A stretch of 64,000 nucleotides of DNA from Candidatus Woesearchaeota archaeon (GTDB taxonomy: Archaea > Nanobdellota > Nanobdellia > Woesearchaeales > JAHWIC01). The stretch is taken from positions 1 through 64,000 of the forward strand of contig JAHWIK010000019.1 of the NCBI GenBank assembly GCA_019322485.1, read 5' to 3'. Numbering within the stretch: position 1 is the stretch's first letter; each line of letters starts with the position of its first letter. The notes beneath the pieces are model-generated. The model made no database searches, was not told where the DNA came from, and saw nothing but the letters and a program-made list of their open reading frames with translations. This document shows, piece after piece, positions 52,736 through 62,060 of this stretch. Made by a program: the position numbers and the translations under genes.

Positions 52736-54265
52736 CTAAGTCACAGATTCTAGCCTTCTTATCTTTTCATCATATTGTTCAACAACAGCTGTCATAGTTG
52801 TTCTGATAGTTTGCTCTAATTCCTTCACTGCACTAACATACCCAGCTACTGACTCCTGCAGATAACGATTATCATTCCATCTATCATGAGTAGAAGGATT
52901 ATAGTGCAATCGTAGAGCCCTAACAGTGTCTACCTTATCATCGTCAATGCCGCCGCTTTGGACTGAATCCAGCAAAGAGTAAACCCCTTGCAGCTCTTCT
53001 TTTATTGAGGTAGTATCAGTATCTATCCCGTTTTTTGTCTCTTTGGTCTGGTTTAACAAATCAATGTAACCATCAATATTGCTTCTCCAATCAGTTACTG
53101 CTCTAGCTACTTGGCTTTCAACGCCCCCCTCATCTAGAAGGGCAGTCAAAATAGCCCTTTTCCTTTTCAGATAGCCAACATCCTGGTCAATGTCTGTTGA
53201 TGTTGGTTGATGCTCTGCATCAATTTCTGCTTGACTCAAAACCAACTTGTATAGCTTATCTCTAAATGCAGCAGTGGAGTCACGGTATCTCAAGACAGCC
53301 TCATGGAGGTAGATCACACCATCATGAGAATCGTACTTAGCAACCGGCGTTGATCTCAGAGTTACTGCTATCTGTGCTAAATCGTCCAATGAAAGGTCTC
53401 CCTCCCTCAGGTCATAAACAGCTTGAGAATAATCTGACAGCTTTTGTGTAGCAGCTACTATGCGCCCCTTAATCTTACTAACCTGGTCAAAATTAGTGAG
53501 GACATAGTCTATATCCTCATTAAGACCCTTAATTACTGCTAGCCCCTGATAGTAACCGGACTCATGACAATCTCTCACAGCTTTGCTCTTACGCCATCCA
53601 TTCCTTGTCTCATCTTTTAGCGCTCTTAATTCTTTTAATGGATCTTCTGTTGAGTCAACTGACAGGTACCTTTTAAAGAACAAGGCAATTGCCTCATCAC
53701 ATCTTCCGACCTTCTCTCTTACAAGTGCATAGTCTGCAAATGTTTTTTCTGCTTCAGCATCTATCTTTAAACCTCTTTTTTTAGAAGCTTTATGGACAAC
53801 AGCATATTCATCTGCTATTTTGTCCATTGACTCCCTTAAAGGAGGGCGTTTGTCAACATTGTCTTTGCTCCTATCAAACTTCCCGTTCTCTGCAACAAAT
53901 CCCCTTTGCAATAAAACCTGCCTCTCCACAAGATATTCATCTAATTGGCTGGATAGCCCCATCACTTCAGCTGACTTTGACATATACCACCTGTTGGGAT
54001 AGCCTAGCTTCAGGAACTCCTCAACAACACCTTCCGCATGCTCTATCTTCTCCACAACATCTGACAAATTAATGTCAGCTGCTCCTGCAAAGTATGCTGT
54101 TGACTGGGAAAGGTCAAGGGCTGCAACCCCCTCTGTTGAATCGAAGAGCATCCTTCCCGACTCAGTGTCAACCTCATCAATTACATTCCTGGGGTTTGTT
54201 CTATGAAAGTTTTCATCAACTTGGCCCCCAGCAACAAGTTCTGAAAGTTCCTGGAATCTATTCAT
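52736..54265 (-). CDS. Helical hypothetical protein of the AAA/VWA operon
   Basis: About 509 residues from the ATG at 54265, which follows a GGAGGTG ribosome binding site and overlaps the upstream stop by 8 bp. The sequence is charged and predominantly helical without membrane segments; an Asp/Glu-rich, coiled-coil-like composition runs throughout. I recognise no domain. It is the last gene of the operon and could be an adaptor or substrate of the ATPases encoded upstream. Confidence 0.7.
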   Translation of the reverse strand: MNRFQELSELVAGGQVDENFHRTNPRNVIDEVDTESGRMLFDSTEGVAALDLSQSTAYFAGAADINLSDVVEKIEHAEGVVEEFLKLGYPNRWYMSKSAEVMGLSSQLDEYLVERQVLLQRGFVAENGKFDRSKDNVDKRPPLRESMDKIADEYAVVHKASKKRGLKIDAEAEKTFADYALVREKVGRCDEAIALFFKRYLSVDSTEDPLKELRALKDETRNGWRKSKAVRDCHESGYYQGLAVIKGLNEDIDYVLTNFDQVSKIKGRIVAATQKLSDYSQAVYDLREGDLSLDDLAQIAVTLRSTPVAKYDSHDGVIYLHEAVLRYRDSTAAFRDKLYKLVLSQAEIDAEHQPTSTDIDQDVGYLKRKRAILTALLDEGGVESQVARAVTDWRSNIDGYIDLLNQTKETKNGIDTDTTSIKEELQGVYSLLDSVQSGGIDDDKVDTVRALRLHYNPSTHDRWNDNRYLQESVAGYVSAVKELEQTIRTTMTAVVEQYDEKIRRLESVT

Positions 54266-55790
54266 TTTGGTCCACCTCCCCAAAAAGGGGTTTTTCTGTT
54301 GAAGTTATCGCCGGAGATAGGTCTGCAACAAAGGTTTGCTTGCCAGTGGAATAATCAAGGACGAATATCTTATCATCCTTGACCTGCCTTCCCAGCCATT
54401 CTGCCACCTTATCGCCATAATCCTCCATCAACGGGCTCAGGGCAGGGTCAGTTGAGATTACCTCCAGCCCTTTTCTGTAGCACTGCGCCCAGTCAGGCTC
54501 TGGGATATGCTCAAAGTAATCAAGCTCTGAGTTTTCTTCTCCTGGTTCAAGTTCCTGAGCATGGTCCTTTCTCTGTGAGAATTCCTTCAATGTCTTTATG
54601 AACTCCCCAAAATAAGCCCGGAATACTGTGATGTGGTCCTGCACCTCTATCAGCAAATATGTCTGGCCGTCTATATCAACCTGGGTCCTATTGTTTGCAT
54701 GAAACTTTGCGCATGCGTCAAGCAGGGAGTAATAATGGTCCACATAGCCCACTGACTTTTGCGTCCTTGGTATCAAGGAGCTTATGTACTCTGCAAAAGG
54801 GTCTATAACCTTGACCCCATCCATATCCATGCATTCGTATACATGCCTTTTCAGTTTTCTTTCAAGGGACACCCTGCTTTTCTCAGAAGCGTCCAATGCA
54901 TGCCTCTTCCTTGCTTTGTCGCCGTGTATCTCCTCGAGATGTTCTGGTGAGGGGTCAGTCCTGAACCTTATCAGCCTCCTGGAGCTTTCCTCATCCTTTT
55001 TGAAATAGTTTTCTAGAGCAAGGGTGTATACAATGCTTACCCCGCTCTTTATCCTGTACTCTTCTGTGCCCTTCCCTCCTCTTTTGGTGACGACCCTTGT
55101 TGCATCCTTTCCCTCTGTAAGGTCTTTTATGACTTCTATTATCGGGCTGTTTCTCTGTTTCATTGCTTTCTGGAGTTCAGGGATATAGATTACCCTGCAG
55201 CCATTAATCTTGTCTGCATCTCCAAACACAGCAAGCTTTGAAGACTGGCCAATCCTATAGGCCCTATCCTCGACAAGGTCCATCAGCTTGTCTGTTATGA
55301 ACGTCTTTCCTGAACCGCTGTAGCCCTCTACGCCGAAAGATGCATTGTTGATTAATGCCAGAGTTATAGCGACTGCAAGGGATTCCTCCCCAACAACACC
55401 TCGATTCTTGAAATATCTTGCCACATCATATAAATTACAATCTGATGTAGTTAGTCTGCCGTCTGGCAGGCCTGCAGTAGTTGATGCAGGAGTAGGAGTA
55501 CTGATTGGAGCTTCTAACTGTGTTTCCAAGCCATTATTCCCAGGCACTGCTGCTTGTGCCTCTCCATTGAACTGGCTGCTTATCTCATCAAGTATATTTG
55601 CTCCATTGTTTGCAGAGGAAACAGCAGCCTCCGTTGATAGAGGTGCATCCACCTTGGACCTATCCACGTCCGTACGGACTGAGAAAAGCGGAGTTCCTGC
55701 CCCCTCATTTTTCCTTGCCAAAAAACCAAAATATTTTTCCCAAAGCTCTCTTCCAACATCTGATGTAAGGGGGTTTTTCCTAATTGTCAT
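54258..55790 (-). CDS. AAA+ type P-loop ATPase
   Basis: About 510 residues from the ATG at 55790 (AGGTGATAA leader). An N-terminal linker of ~110 residues precedes the ATPase: FGVEGYSGSGKTFITDKLMD (Walker A ~157), CRVIYIPELQKAM in the Walker B position (acidic residue of PEL), a VVTKRGGKGTEEY pore-like hairpin, and RRLIRFRTDPSPEHLEEI that may contain the arginine finger. The Walker B is atypical. Downstream is helical. It may be a remodelling ATPase working with the VWA protein; the closest family is not clear to me. Confidence 0.7.
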   Translation of the reverse strand: MTIRKNPLTSDVGRELWEKYFGFLARKNEGAGTPLFSVRTDVDRSKVDAPLSTEAAVSSANNGANILDEISSQFNGEAQAAVPGNNGLETQLEAPISTPTPASTTAGLPDGRLTTSDCNLYDVARYFKNRGVVGEESLAVAITLALINNASFGVEGYSGSGKTFITDKLMDLVEDRAYRIGQSSKLAVFGDADKINGCRVIYIPELQKAMKQRNSPIIEVIKDLTEGKDATRVVTKRGGKGTEEYRIKSGVSIVYTLALENYFKKDEESSRRLIRFRTDPSPEHLEEIHGDKARKRHALDASEKSRVSLERKLKRHVYECMDMDGVKVIDPFAEYISSLIPRTQKSVGYVDHYYSLLDACAKFHANNRTQVDIDGQTYLLIEVQDHITVFRAYFGEFIKTLKEFSQRKDHAQELEPGEENSELDYFEHIPEPDWAQCYRKGLEVISTDPALSPLMEDYGDKVAEWLGRQVKDDKIFVLDYSTGKQTFVADLSPAITSTEKPLFGEVDQNE

Positions 55791-55804
55791 GTTTATCACC
55801 TGTT

Positions 55805-57463
55805 CTAAGTTGCATAAATCTCACCTGACTTTTTGATTGTAAGGTCATCTAGGTCTGAAAATGAGCGGGTTGGAATGACATCGTAACCAATCTTCTTCAA
55901 AAGCCTTGTTTCGTCTCCAGGGCTGGTGCTGAGGAATATTGAGCCTCCTGCTTTGCATGTAGCAAGGGCATCTGCAAGATAACCTGCCTGTGCATCAAGG
56001 TTGGCTATCTGGGTGTCTGTTATGACAAGTATGTGCGTTGGGCGTTTGTGCCCCCTTACTGCCTCAAGCATTTGCTCTCCGGGTATCTCTGTGCCGCCGC
56101 CGAAGTAATGCGACAGCGCATCATCAAGCGATTCATTGGAATAGGTGAAGTCCTGGAAAACACATTCTGACCTCGATGAGAAGTTTATTACCCCAACCTG
56201 GCAGCCAGCGTCTAAAGCGGTTTTCTTTGCTATCATTGCTGACAATAAAGCATATGAAAGTGATTCTGAAGGATTGTCCATACTCCCGCTAGAATCAATG
56301 GCAATAAGCAAATCAGGATTATCTTTGCCAAAGGTTGATGAGATTCCCTCTGCATAACTCCACCTGTAAAGAAATGCTGGGTTAAGGAAAGGGTACTGTG
56401 AAAGGCTGTATTCAATATCTGCTTCATGCACTCTTTCTAACTCGCACCTTACAGGTGTTTCCTTAAAGCGGTCTCCAGACCTGGAAGTGACATCAGGCAT
56501 CTTTAGGGCGTAGGATTTAACTAAATCACGATAGAACCAGATTGTTGTCTGCCTGTCTGTGCCAATGCCAAGCCCAGCAAGAACCCGCTTGTACTGGTCC
56601 TGGCCAAGTTCATTACCTAAGCCGCTAAGCTCTTTCTGAAAAAACTTCTTTTGCTGGTCTGGTGTTGCCTTATCCGGAGAGTAAGGCAGGAAATCCTTAA
56701 CATCGTGGCTGTCAATTAATGGGGCTTTTCGGGGGGTGTTGTTTTGCTGATGTTTTCCCTGTTTTGGCTGGCTTGATGCCGCAGCAGAACTGCCTTTGCC
56801 GCCTTTGCCAGCTGCAGACCCAGAACTACCGCCTGCATTACTCTGTGATTCTTTATCTAAATATTCCTTTATTGCCTTTGCAAATTCCTTTATTGAATCA
56901 GGCCATTTCTTTGAATTGTATGCGCTATCCTTTAATATATCACTTAGCTTTTTAGCGTCATCTCTTTGTTTTTCATTAAGGCTTGTTCTTGTAGTCCTTT
57001 TTCCAATCATCCCTGCAAAGGTCTCAATATAAAAGTCCCATGACTTGGATGGTTGCCCCCCCATTGATAATCTGTCATATACTGCAGCTATGCTCCTCTC
57101 CCCTTTCCTGAATAAATCATAATTGCAGAGAAGGTCCGAAAAGAGGTTCTCAACCAATTTCGCATCTTCTATGCTGCCTAAAACAGAGTCTGCATGAGCT
57201 ACAAGCCTCACATAATTTCTCAGCGAATAGGGGCATAGCCTATAATGCTCTACCTCATGGCCTTCAACAGGCCTCAATAAATCAGAACCAATCCTCCTTT
57301 CAAGGTTTCGCTCGTTGATCCTGATGTTTTTTGATTTCATACTTATCCCAGCTATCTCATCCTCCATTCCCTCCTCTGCAAACTCCGGCTCGTTTAGCCC
57401 CGGAGCTCCCAAAAACCTCCTTACCTGGTTCCATGTTGCTTGTTTTACTTGCTGCGCTATCAT
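55805..57463 (-). CDS. VWA domain protein
   Basis: 552 residues. The C-terminal von Willebrand A domain begins at ~380: LLIAIDSSGSMDNPS (MIDAS D-x-S-x-S), GGGTEIPGEQ (MIDAS Thr) and ILVITDTQIANLD (Asp). Near residue 67 there is EGHEVEHYRLCPYSLRNYV, an HExxH pattern seen in some metallopeptidase-VWA relatives. A Ser/Gly/Lys-rich low-complexity linker lies at ~215-245. In bacteria VWA proteins pair with MoxR ATPases (for example ViaA with RavA) to load metal or remodel complexes. The start overlaps the MoxR stop (ATGA), supporting a functional pair. Confidence 0.85.
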   Translation of the reverse strand: MIAQQVKQATWNQVRRFLGAPGLNEPEFAEEGMEDEIAGISMKSKNIRINERNLERRIGSDLLRPVEGHEVEHYRLCPYSLRNYVRLVAHADSVLGSIEDAKLVENLFSDLLCNYDLFRKGERSIAAVYDRLSMGGQPSKSWDFYIETFAGMIGKRTTRTSLNEKQRDDAKKLSDILKDSAYNSKKWPDSIKEFAKAIKEYLDKESQSNAGGSSGSAAGKGGKGSSAAASSQPKQGKHQQNNTPRKAPLIDSHDVKDFLPYSPDKATPDQQKKFFQKELSGLGNELGQDQYKRVLAGLGIGTDRQTTIWFYRDLVKSYALKMPDVTSRSGDRFKETPVRCELERVHEADIEYSLSQYPFLNPAFLYRWSYAEGISSTFGKDNPDLLIAIDSSGSMDNPSESLSYALLSAMIAKKTALDAGCQVGVINFSSRSECVFQDFTYSNESLDDALSHYFGGGTEIPGEQMLEAVRGHKRPTHILVITDTQIANLDAQAGYLADALATCKAGGSIFLSTSPGDETRLLKKIGYDVIPTRSFSDLDDLTIKKSGEIYAT

Positions 57464-59100
57464 TTTAGACTTAAGTAGAGTTTATTGAGTGAAGCCATCA
57501 AGGGGAATTTTACCTGTGAATCCAGTTTCGCTGCTTCTTCAAACAGGTGTTTTACATCAGCCCTGCCAACACTTGGTTTTGGGCCGCGGCCTTCCTGGTG
57601 AAGAGCATGGGCAAAGAACAGCTGGGTTATATTCCTGTATTCAGGAAGTTGAGCGCACACCTCATCATAAGAATGATTAGTCATATCATACAGGCTCAAA
57701 ACCCAGGCAATTCTATCATTAAAGTGTCTTGGCTCATCTTCAAAAGCCTTCCTTGTGCCCCTAAGCTTGAACCATGAGCCGTATGCTAAGGCATATTTTA
57801 GGTCATCCTCACTTACCCTGGTGCTGCCACGCCATGCTGCAAGCGCCTTGGAGTATGAGAATATGGTCGACAAAGACCTGGATGAAAGGTCATTCTCTGT
57901 TCTTGAGCATACATTGTTATCAGCCGTATAGTGGTCGCAGTCCTGGCATAGCGGACCTACCTTTTTGTAAAGTGTGTTTGATTTTGTCTTTTTCTCTGGA
58001 GTAATGCCAGCCATGTCACAGGTTCTTATCTCTGCTGAAAAATGAGCCAACATAGATACAAGTTCAGAAGGGAACTCTACTGCATATACTGTTTTTCTCA
58101 CATCAACTAGGTCCCTCTCTGACAGCTTTACAGGAGGCTCTACAATCTGCCTGGAATCCTTCCTTATCTTGCCCTGCCTCTTATCTGCATAGTTCTCGTA
58201 TTCAAATGGGTCAAGGCTCTGGAACACCTCACCTATATCAAACCTGTCAACAAAAGGCTCTGGCAGCTCGTAGTTCCCTGAGTCAGGAGGATTTGCTGTT
58301 ACAAAAAGGGGTGCTGGCCTGGCAACAATCCTCTGTCCCTGGTATGTTGTCCAGCCGCGGTCTATCAGCTGGTAAAGTATAGACAATGTCTTAGGGGGAA
58401 TCCTGTTTACTTCATCTATTATCCTGACATACTCCCTCACAAAATCTCTCACAATAATCTTTCTTTTCTTGTTCAACATCATGATGACATCAAACATCGC
58501 AACCATCTTCTCCTCTGTAAGCTCTGGATGGCCAATTATTGTAGCCTGCTGGACTCTTCCTATAGGTAGGTTAAACACAGCGCTTGATACATACTCTGCT
58601 AAGGTTGTTTTTCCTGTGCCTGTTTTTCCAAATGCTATCATAGAGCAGTCCTGCAGAAAAGATGTTAAGAGCGTGAATGTTATCCCAGCGTTATACATCA
58701 CCTTGCTTGAGTCCATTGTCTGGTTTGCTGCCACATCAAGGGGTATTGCTTCACGTCTGCCATATACTAGTTCATTGGCTGATGGTATGAAATAGCCCCC
58801 ACTGATTATTTCCCTGTACACGCCATGAAGTTTTCTCATCGAGCTGACCCTGGTTTCAAGAGAAGCAGGGGGATTGGATGATGGGACTTTCCTCGGTGCT
58901 GCTATCTTAGATGCAGTTACTGCCTGGGCTGGCCCTGCTGGTGCTGGTTTTGGAGAAGCTGCATACTGCACTCTAGGGCTGGACCTATTTGAAGTCTTGA
59001 AAAGCGAGGCAATTTCTGCTTTTCTTCTATTATAAAGTTGCCTTAACCGGTCGCTTGACATCTTGGTAAAACGTCCTCTCAGCTTTTTGCTCATCCTCAT
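57460..59100 (-). CDS. MoxR family AAA+ ATPase
   Basis: 546 residues. SMIAFGKTGTGKTTLAEYV (Walker A ~158), VRIIDEVNRIPPKTLSILYQLID (Walker B and the MoxR-specific RIPP segment), APLFVTANPPDSGNYELPEPFVDRFD (sensor 1 and arginine-finger region) are clear MoxR signatures. The C-terminal half contains PLCQDCDHYTADNNVCSRTE, a possible zinc-binding Cys set. MoxR ATPases work with VWA proteins as chaperones or for metal insertion. The N-terminal ~100 residues are Ala/Pro-rich and basic. The start overlaps the end of the upstream ATPase gene by about 70 bp; the internal ATG at 59061 is possible. Confidence 0.9.
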   Translation of the reverse strand: MRMSKKLRGRFTKMSSDRLRQLYNRRKAEIASLFKTSNRSSPRVQYAASPKPAPAGPAQAVTASKIAAPRKVPSSNPPASLETRVSSMRKLHGVYREIISGGYFIPSANELVYGRREAIPLDVAANQTMDSSKVMYNAGITFTLLTSFLQDCSMIAFGKTGTGKTTLAEYVSSAVFNLPIGRVQQATIIGHPELTEEKMVAMFDVIMMLNKKRKIIVRDFVREYVRIIDEVNRIPPKTLSILYQLIDRGWTTYQGQRIVARPAPLFVTANPPDSGNYELPEPFVDRFDIGEVFQSLDPFEYENYADKRQGKIRKDSRQIVEPPVKLSERDLVDVRKTVYAVEFPSELVSMLAHFSAEIRTCDMAGITPEKKTKSNTLYKKVGPLCQDCDHYTADNNVCSRTENDLSSRSLSTIFSYSKALAAWRGSTRVSEDDLKYALAYGSWFKLRGTRKAFEDEPRHFNDRIAWVLSLYDMTNHSYDEVCAQLPEYRNITQLFFAHALHQEGRGPKPSVGRADVKHLFEEAAKLDSQVKFPLMASLNKLYLSLK

Positions 59101-60673
59101 CCTTTTTCCTGTATGCTATCATCTGGGAGATTATTAGCTTAGGAGTGATAGAGGATGTGTATCTTGAGACAAGTGCCCTTGCTGCCTGCAGGGTAGGGGC
59201 TGAATTAATCTGGTCTTCCTGGGATTCATCTATTCCCTGCACAGCCTTGTAGCAGTTGCTTACTACCCCCAGGATTTCCCTGCCATTAAGCCCAAGCTTG
59301 AGGGCATAAGCTCCGATTGTTCTCCAGTCATCAACCTTGACTTTTCCTGCAGAAATATCCCCTCCAAAATGAAGGGCTATAGTCTTAGCTTTTTGTTCAG
59401 CAGTTAAAGGACCAGGACAATAGATTCTCTCCAAACGTGCATTCTTAAGTGCCCTATCAATCCTGCGAGGGTCGTTGCCTGTTGCAACAATCAGATAATT
59501 GCCTGGGTTTGGGTAATCTCCATCCAAAAACCTCATCAATTCCCCAAGCTTTTGGCGCTGGTAATGCGAGTTATTTGAGGAGTCGCCTCTTGACGCAACC
59601 AAGGTGTCTATCTCATCAAGAAAGACATAATATATCCCATCACCGCTGCATATCTGGTTCAGCTGGTGCTTTAGCATCTGCACCCCGCCTTCCTGATAAG
59701 AACTTAGTATGTTGAACTTCACAATGTGAACATCTCTGCCGTATCGCTTTGCCTTTGCTTCTGCAAGGGTCATTCCATAATACGCGCACAGAGTCTTCCC
59801 TGTTCCTGTATCACCAATAAGCAGTATGCCTTGGCTAAATCCCTTCCTTTTTCTTCCGTGCAAGTAGGGGTTAGCCCTGTCAACCTTACGGTAAGCGACA
59901 ACTTTCTTAACACAATCATCTAATGTAACAAGGGCCTCCTCATTTCCTACAACATCCTTTCTGTAAACACGGTTGCCTTCAGTAAGCTTTATCGTGTCAA
60001 AGTCCTTCTTGAACTGTTCCTCTCCATCCATGAAAGGTTCTGCCTGTCCTGCTTTTTGCTGCTCCTGCTTTATACCTGCAACCCTGAAATTAGGTCCTTT
60101 GACAACAAGCCCTTTAAGCAGTTCCTTGTGTTTTGCATATTTGTCCCTTGAAGCAAGCCCTAAAAGCATATTGGACAGGTTGAAAAAAAAGTAATTAGTT
60201 TCTGAGGTTATGTTGGATGTTGTTGTGCCTGCTGTCATAAATTCAGAGTAACTCTTAAGAACCATATCAACTGCCAGATTTTCTGAGCTCTTGAAATCTA
60301 TTCCACTGAAATCAGGATTTCTCCTGGCAGCAAGCTTGTTTTCAAGAGCTGCTGAATCGTTTCTGCTCCTGTTGAGCTGCATAACTGCCTGGCATGCAAC
60401 ATAACCTGCCATTATGTTGAGAAGTTCCCTGTCTTTCTTCCTGTTAAAAGCAAGGTTTGCTTGCAGTTCCTCATATGCTGCCAGGTATACAGCTGCAAAT
60501 TTTAGTGCGATGTCTCTAACCTCCTCAGCCTTATCAATAGAGTCTGGGTTCATCACCCCAAATCTATCTAAGGATCTATCATGCATAACTGAAAGTATGC
60601 TTTGGAACTCAGAGCGGCTATAACTGCCCATCTGGTTCAGTACTATTGCATCTAGACTGATTTGGGTTTCCAT
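59030..60673 (-). CDS. AAA+ ATPase of the SpoVK/VPS4-like type
   Basis: About 547 residues from ATG 60673 (ATG 60688 is possible). The N-terminal ~200 residues are helical. The single AAA domain has GILLIGDTGTGKTLCAYYGMTL (Walker A ~290), GIYYVFLDEIDTLVASRGD (Walker B) and YLIVATGNDPRRIDRALKNARLERIYC (sensor 1 and arginine finger), with a normal C-terminal lid. Such ATPases unfold or remodel proteins. The domain is complete, so activity is likely. It lies in the operon with MoxR, VWA and coiled-coil proteins. Confidence 0.85.
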   Translation of the reverse strand: METQISLDAIVLNQMGSYSRSEFQSILSVMHDRSLDRFGVMNPDSIDKAEEVRDIALKFAAVYLAAYEELQANLAFNRKKDRELLNIMAGYVACQAVMQLNRSRNDSAALENKLAARRNPDFSGIDFKSSENLAVDMVLKSYSEFMTAGTTTSNITSETNYFFFNLSNMLLGLASRDKYAKHKELLKGLVVKGPNFRVAGIKQEQQKAGQAEPFMDGEEQFKKDFDTIKLTEGNRVYRKDVVGNEEALVTLDDCVKKVVAYRKVDRANPYLHGRKRKGFSQGILLIGDTGTGKTLCAYYGMTLAEAKAKRYGRDVHIVKFNILSSYQEGGVQMLKHQLNQICSGDGIYYVFLDEIDTLVASRGDSSNNSHYQRQKLGELMRFLDGDYPNPGNYLIVATGNDPRRIDRALKNARLERIYCPGPLTAEQKAKTIALHFGGDISAGKVKVDDWRTIGAYALKLGLNGREILGVVSNCYKAVQGIDESQEDQINSAPTLQAARALVSRYTSSITPKLIISQMIAYRKKDEDEQKAERTFYQDVKRPVKATL

Positions 60674-60701
60674 TTTAATCAAATTCAAAAAAAGAAAAAA
60701 A

Positions 60702-61916
60702 TTAGTTGGAGTACAGGTCTACAAGCTGTCTTGCTGTTGCGTCTTCCTGTGCAAGTATCCTATCTGCAGCAGCCTTCACCTTGTCAAGTGATTTGGAAGG
60801 GTCCGAATCAGCGTAAAGTTCTCCTGTCCTTCTATGCATTACTTCGTACTGCCGTGTTAATGCTCTCTGCATAGTCTCATTTGCCTTGTCGCCAATGCGT
60901 ATATCCGATGCCATGCCCTGCATTTCCTTCTGGAAGTCTACCAAGGACTTGAAGCTATCACAGCTGTCAATATACTGGTCCATCAGGATGATTGTCGAAC
61001 GCGCCTTCGCCAACATGTCTTCTCCTTCGTGGATGCTTCTCTCATAATTTATCTCAGATAACTGTAATGTTACATTCATCCCATGATGGGTCTTGATTTT
61101 GCGCTCATATCCCTTCTTCTGTTTTCTCAGGGTGCCTATATCCTCTTGGATAGCTGTTTTCCTGCCCTGGTAAAAAGTGAGCATATTTTGGTCCTCCTCA
61201 TTCGTACCATCCTTTACTTTTGATTCATACTCCTTTATTTTTCCTTCATTCTGTGCCAGCTGCTTCAGCATGGCTTTCTCTGTCAGGTCAAGCCTCCTTA
61301 CCATATGAGCTATTCCCTTGCACATCCGGGTATAGTGGCGCACCTGGGAGGAAACTCCTTTCTCCCTCACATCTGTACCGGCATCATTGTCGCTTTCTGA
61401 TTCAAGTTTTGTTTTGAATGATGTAACATAATCCTCCAGTCTTACTGCTTTTGCTTCCAGCTTTCCTTTGTGCCTGATTACTGAGCGCCTGTACAAGTTG
61501 ACTCCAAAGGTCTGAGCAATACGGTATCCCGCTGCTCTCAACCCTTTAATAGGACTTAATGCATTTGCGACTTGCTTATCTATAGAACCCATGCTGCGTT
61601 CCAGCTTTCTGTCCCTAAACCTTGCCATTACAGTCTCTTCTTCATGGTCAAGCTGTGTTGCTGCGTAATCCATATCCTCTTTTGCCTTTTGCCTTGCAGC
61701 ATCCTGGTAAGCTGCTTCTTCCATCTCTGACGCTTGAGGAATACCAGTGCCTTCCTGAGGCAAGACATTCTCTAAGGTTTGATCAGGCTCCCCAGGGAAT
61801 ACCCCCTGCTGCGGTGCAAAACCAGTATCACCTATGTTTTCTGCAGGAGCTGGTGTGCCCACATCCTCAAATAAAGGCCTATCTCCAGTTGAACTTGGAC
61901 TGTCTGCTTCTTCCAT
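60702..61916 (-). CDS. Coiled-coil protein, first gene of the AAA/VWA operon
   Basis: About 404 residues from the ATG at 61916, preceded by a strong GGGGAGG ribosome binding site; a longer frame starts at 61967. The N-terminal ~70 residues are acidic and Pro-rich (disordered). The remainder is charged helix with heptad character. No transmembrane segment. It is expressed from the operator at 62039-62058. A rod-like partner of the ATPases is plausible. Confidence 0.7.
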   Translation of the reverse strand: MEEADSPSSTGDRPLFEDVGTPAPAENIGDTGFAPQQGVFPGEPDQTLENVLPQEGTGIPQASEMEEAAYQDAARQKAKEDMDYAATQLDHEEETVMARFRDRKLERSMGSIDKQVANALSPIKGLRAAGYRIAQTFGVNLYRRSVIRHKGKLEAKAVRLEDYVTSFKTKLESESDNDAGTDVREKGVSSQVRHYTRMCKGIAHMVRRLDLTEKAMLKQLAQNEGKIKEYESKVKDGTNEEDQNMLTFYQGRKTAIQEDIGTLRKQKKGYERKIKTHHGMNVTLQLSEINYERSIHEGEDMLAKARSTIILMDQYIDSCDSFKSLVDFQKEMQGMASDIRIGDKANETMQRALTRQYEVMHRRTGELYADSDPSKSLDKVKAAADRILAQEDATARQLVDLYSN

Positions 61917-62025
61917 TTTATTTCCTCCCCAACATCTTGTTGGAAATTTTATTTGATTATAGCTCACGCTACTTCGAAACTTTTCTTACCTTATTTTTCA
62001 ATTAAAACCTATAAAGTTAAATGTG

Positions 62026-62058
62026 AATATTAATTTACGTTGTAGTCATGGTCACGAC
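62026..62058 (-). promoter_or_regulatory. Module B operator ahead of the AAA/VWA operon
   Basis: The site GTTGTAGTCATGGTCACGAC (62039-62058) has GTTGT/ACGAC arms. A TATA-like TTAATATT (62026-62036) lies 2-5 bp downstream on the minus strand. The leader to the ATG at 61916 would be ~85 nt. The TATA box is weaker than at the other sites. Confidence 0.65.
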
Positions 62059-62060
62059 AT

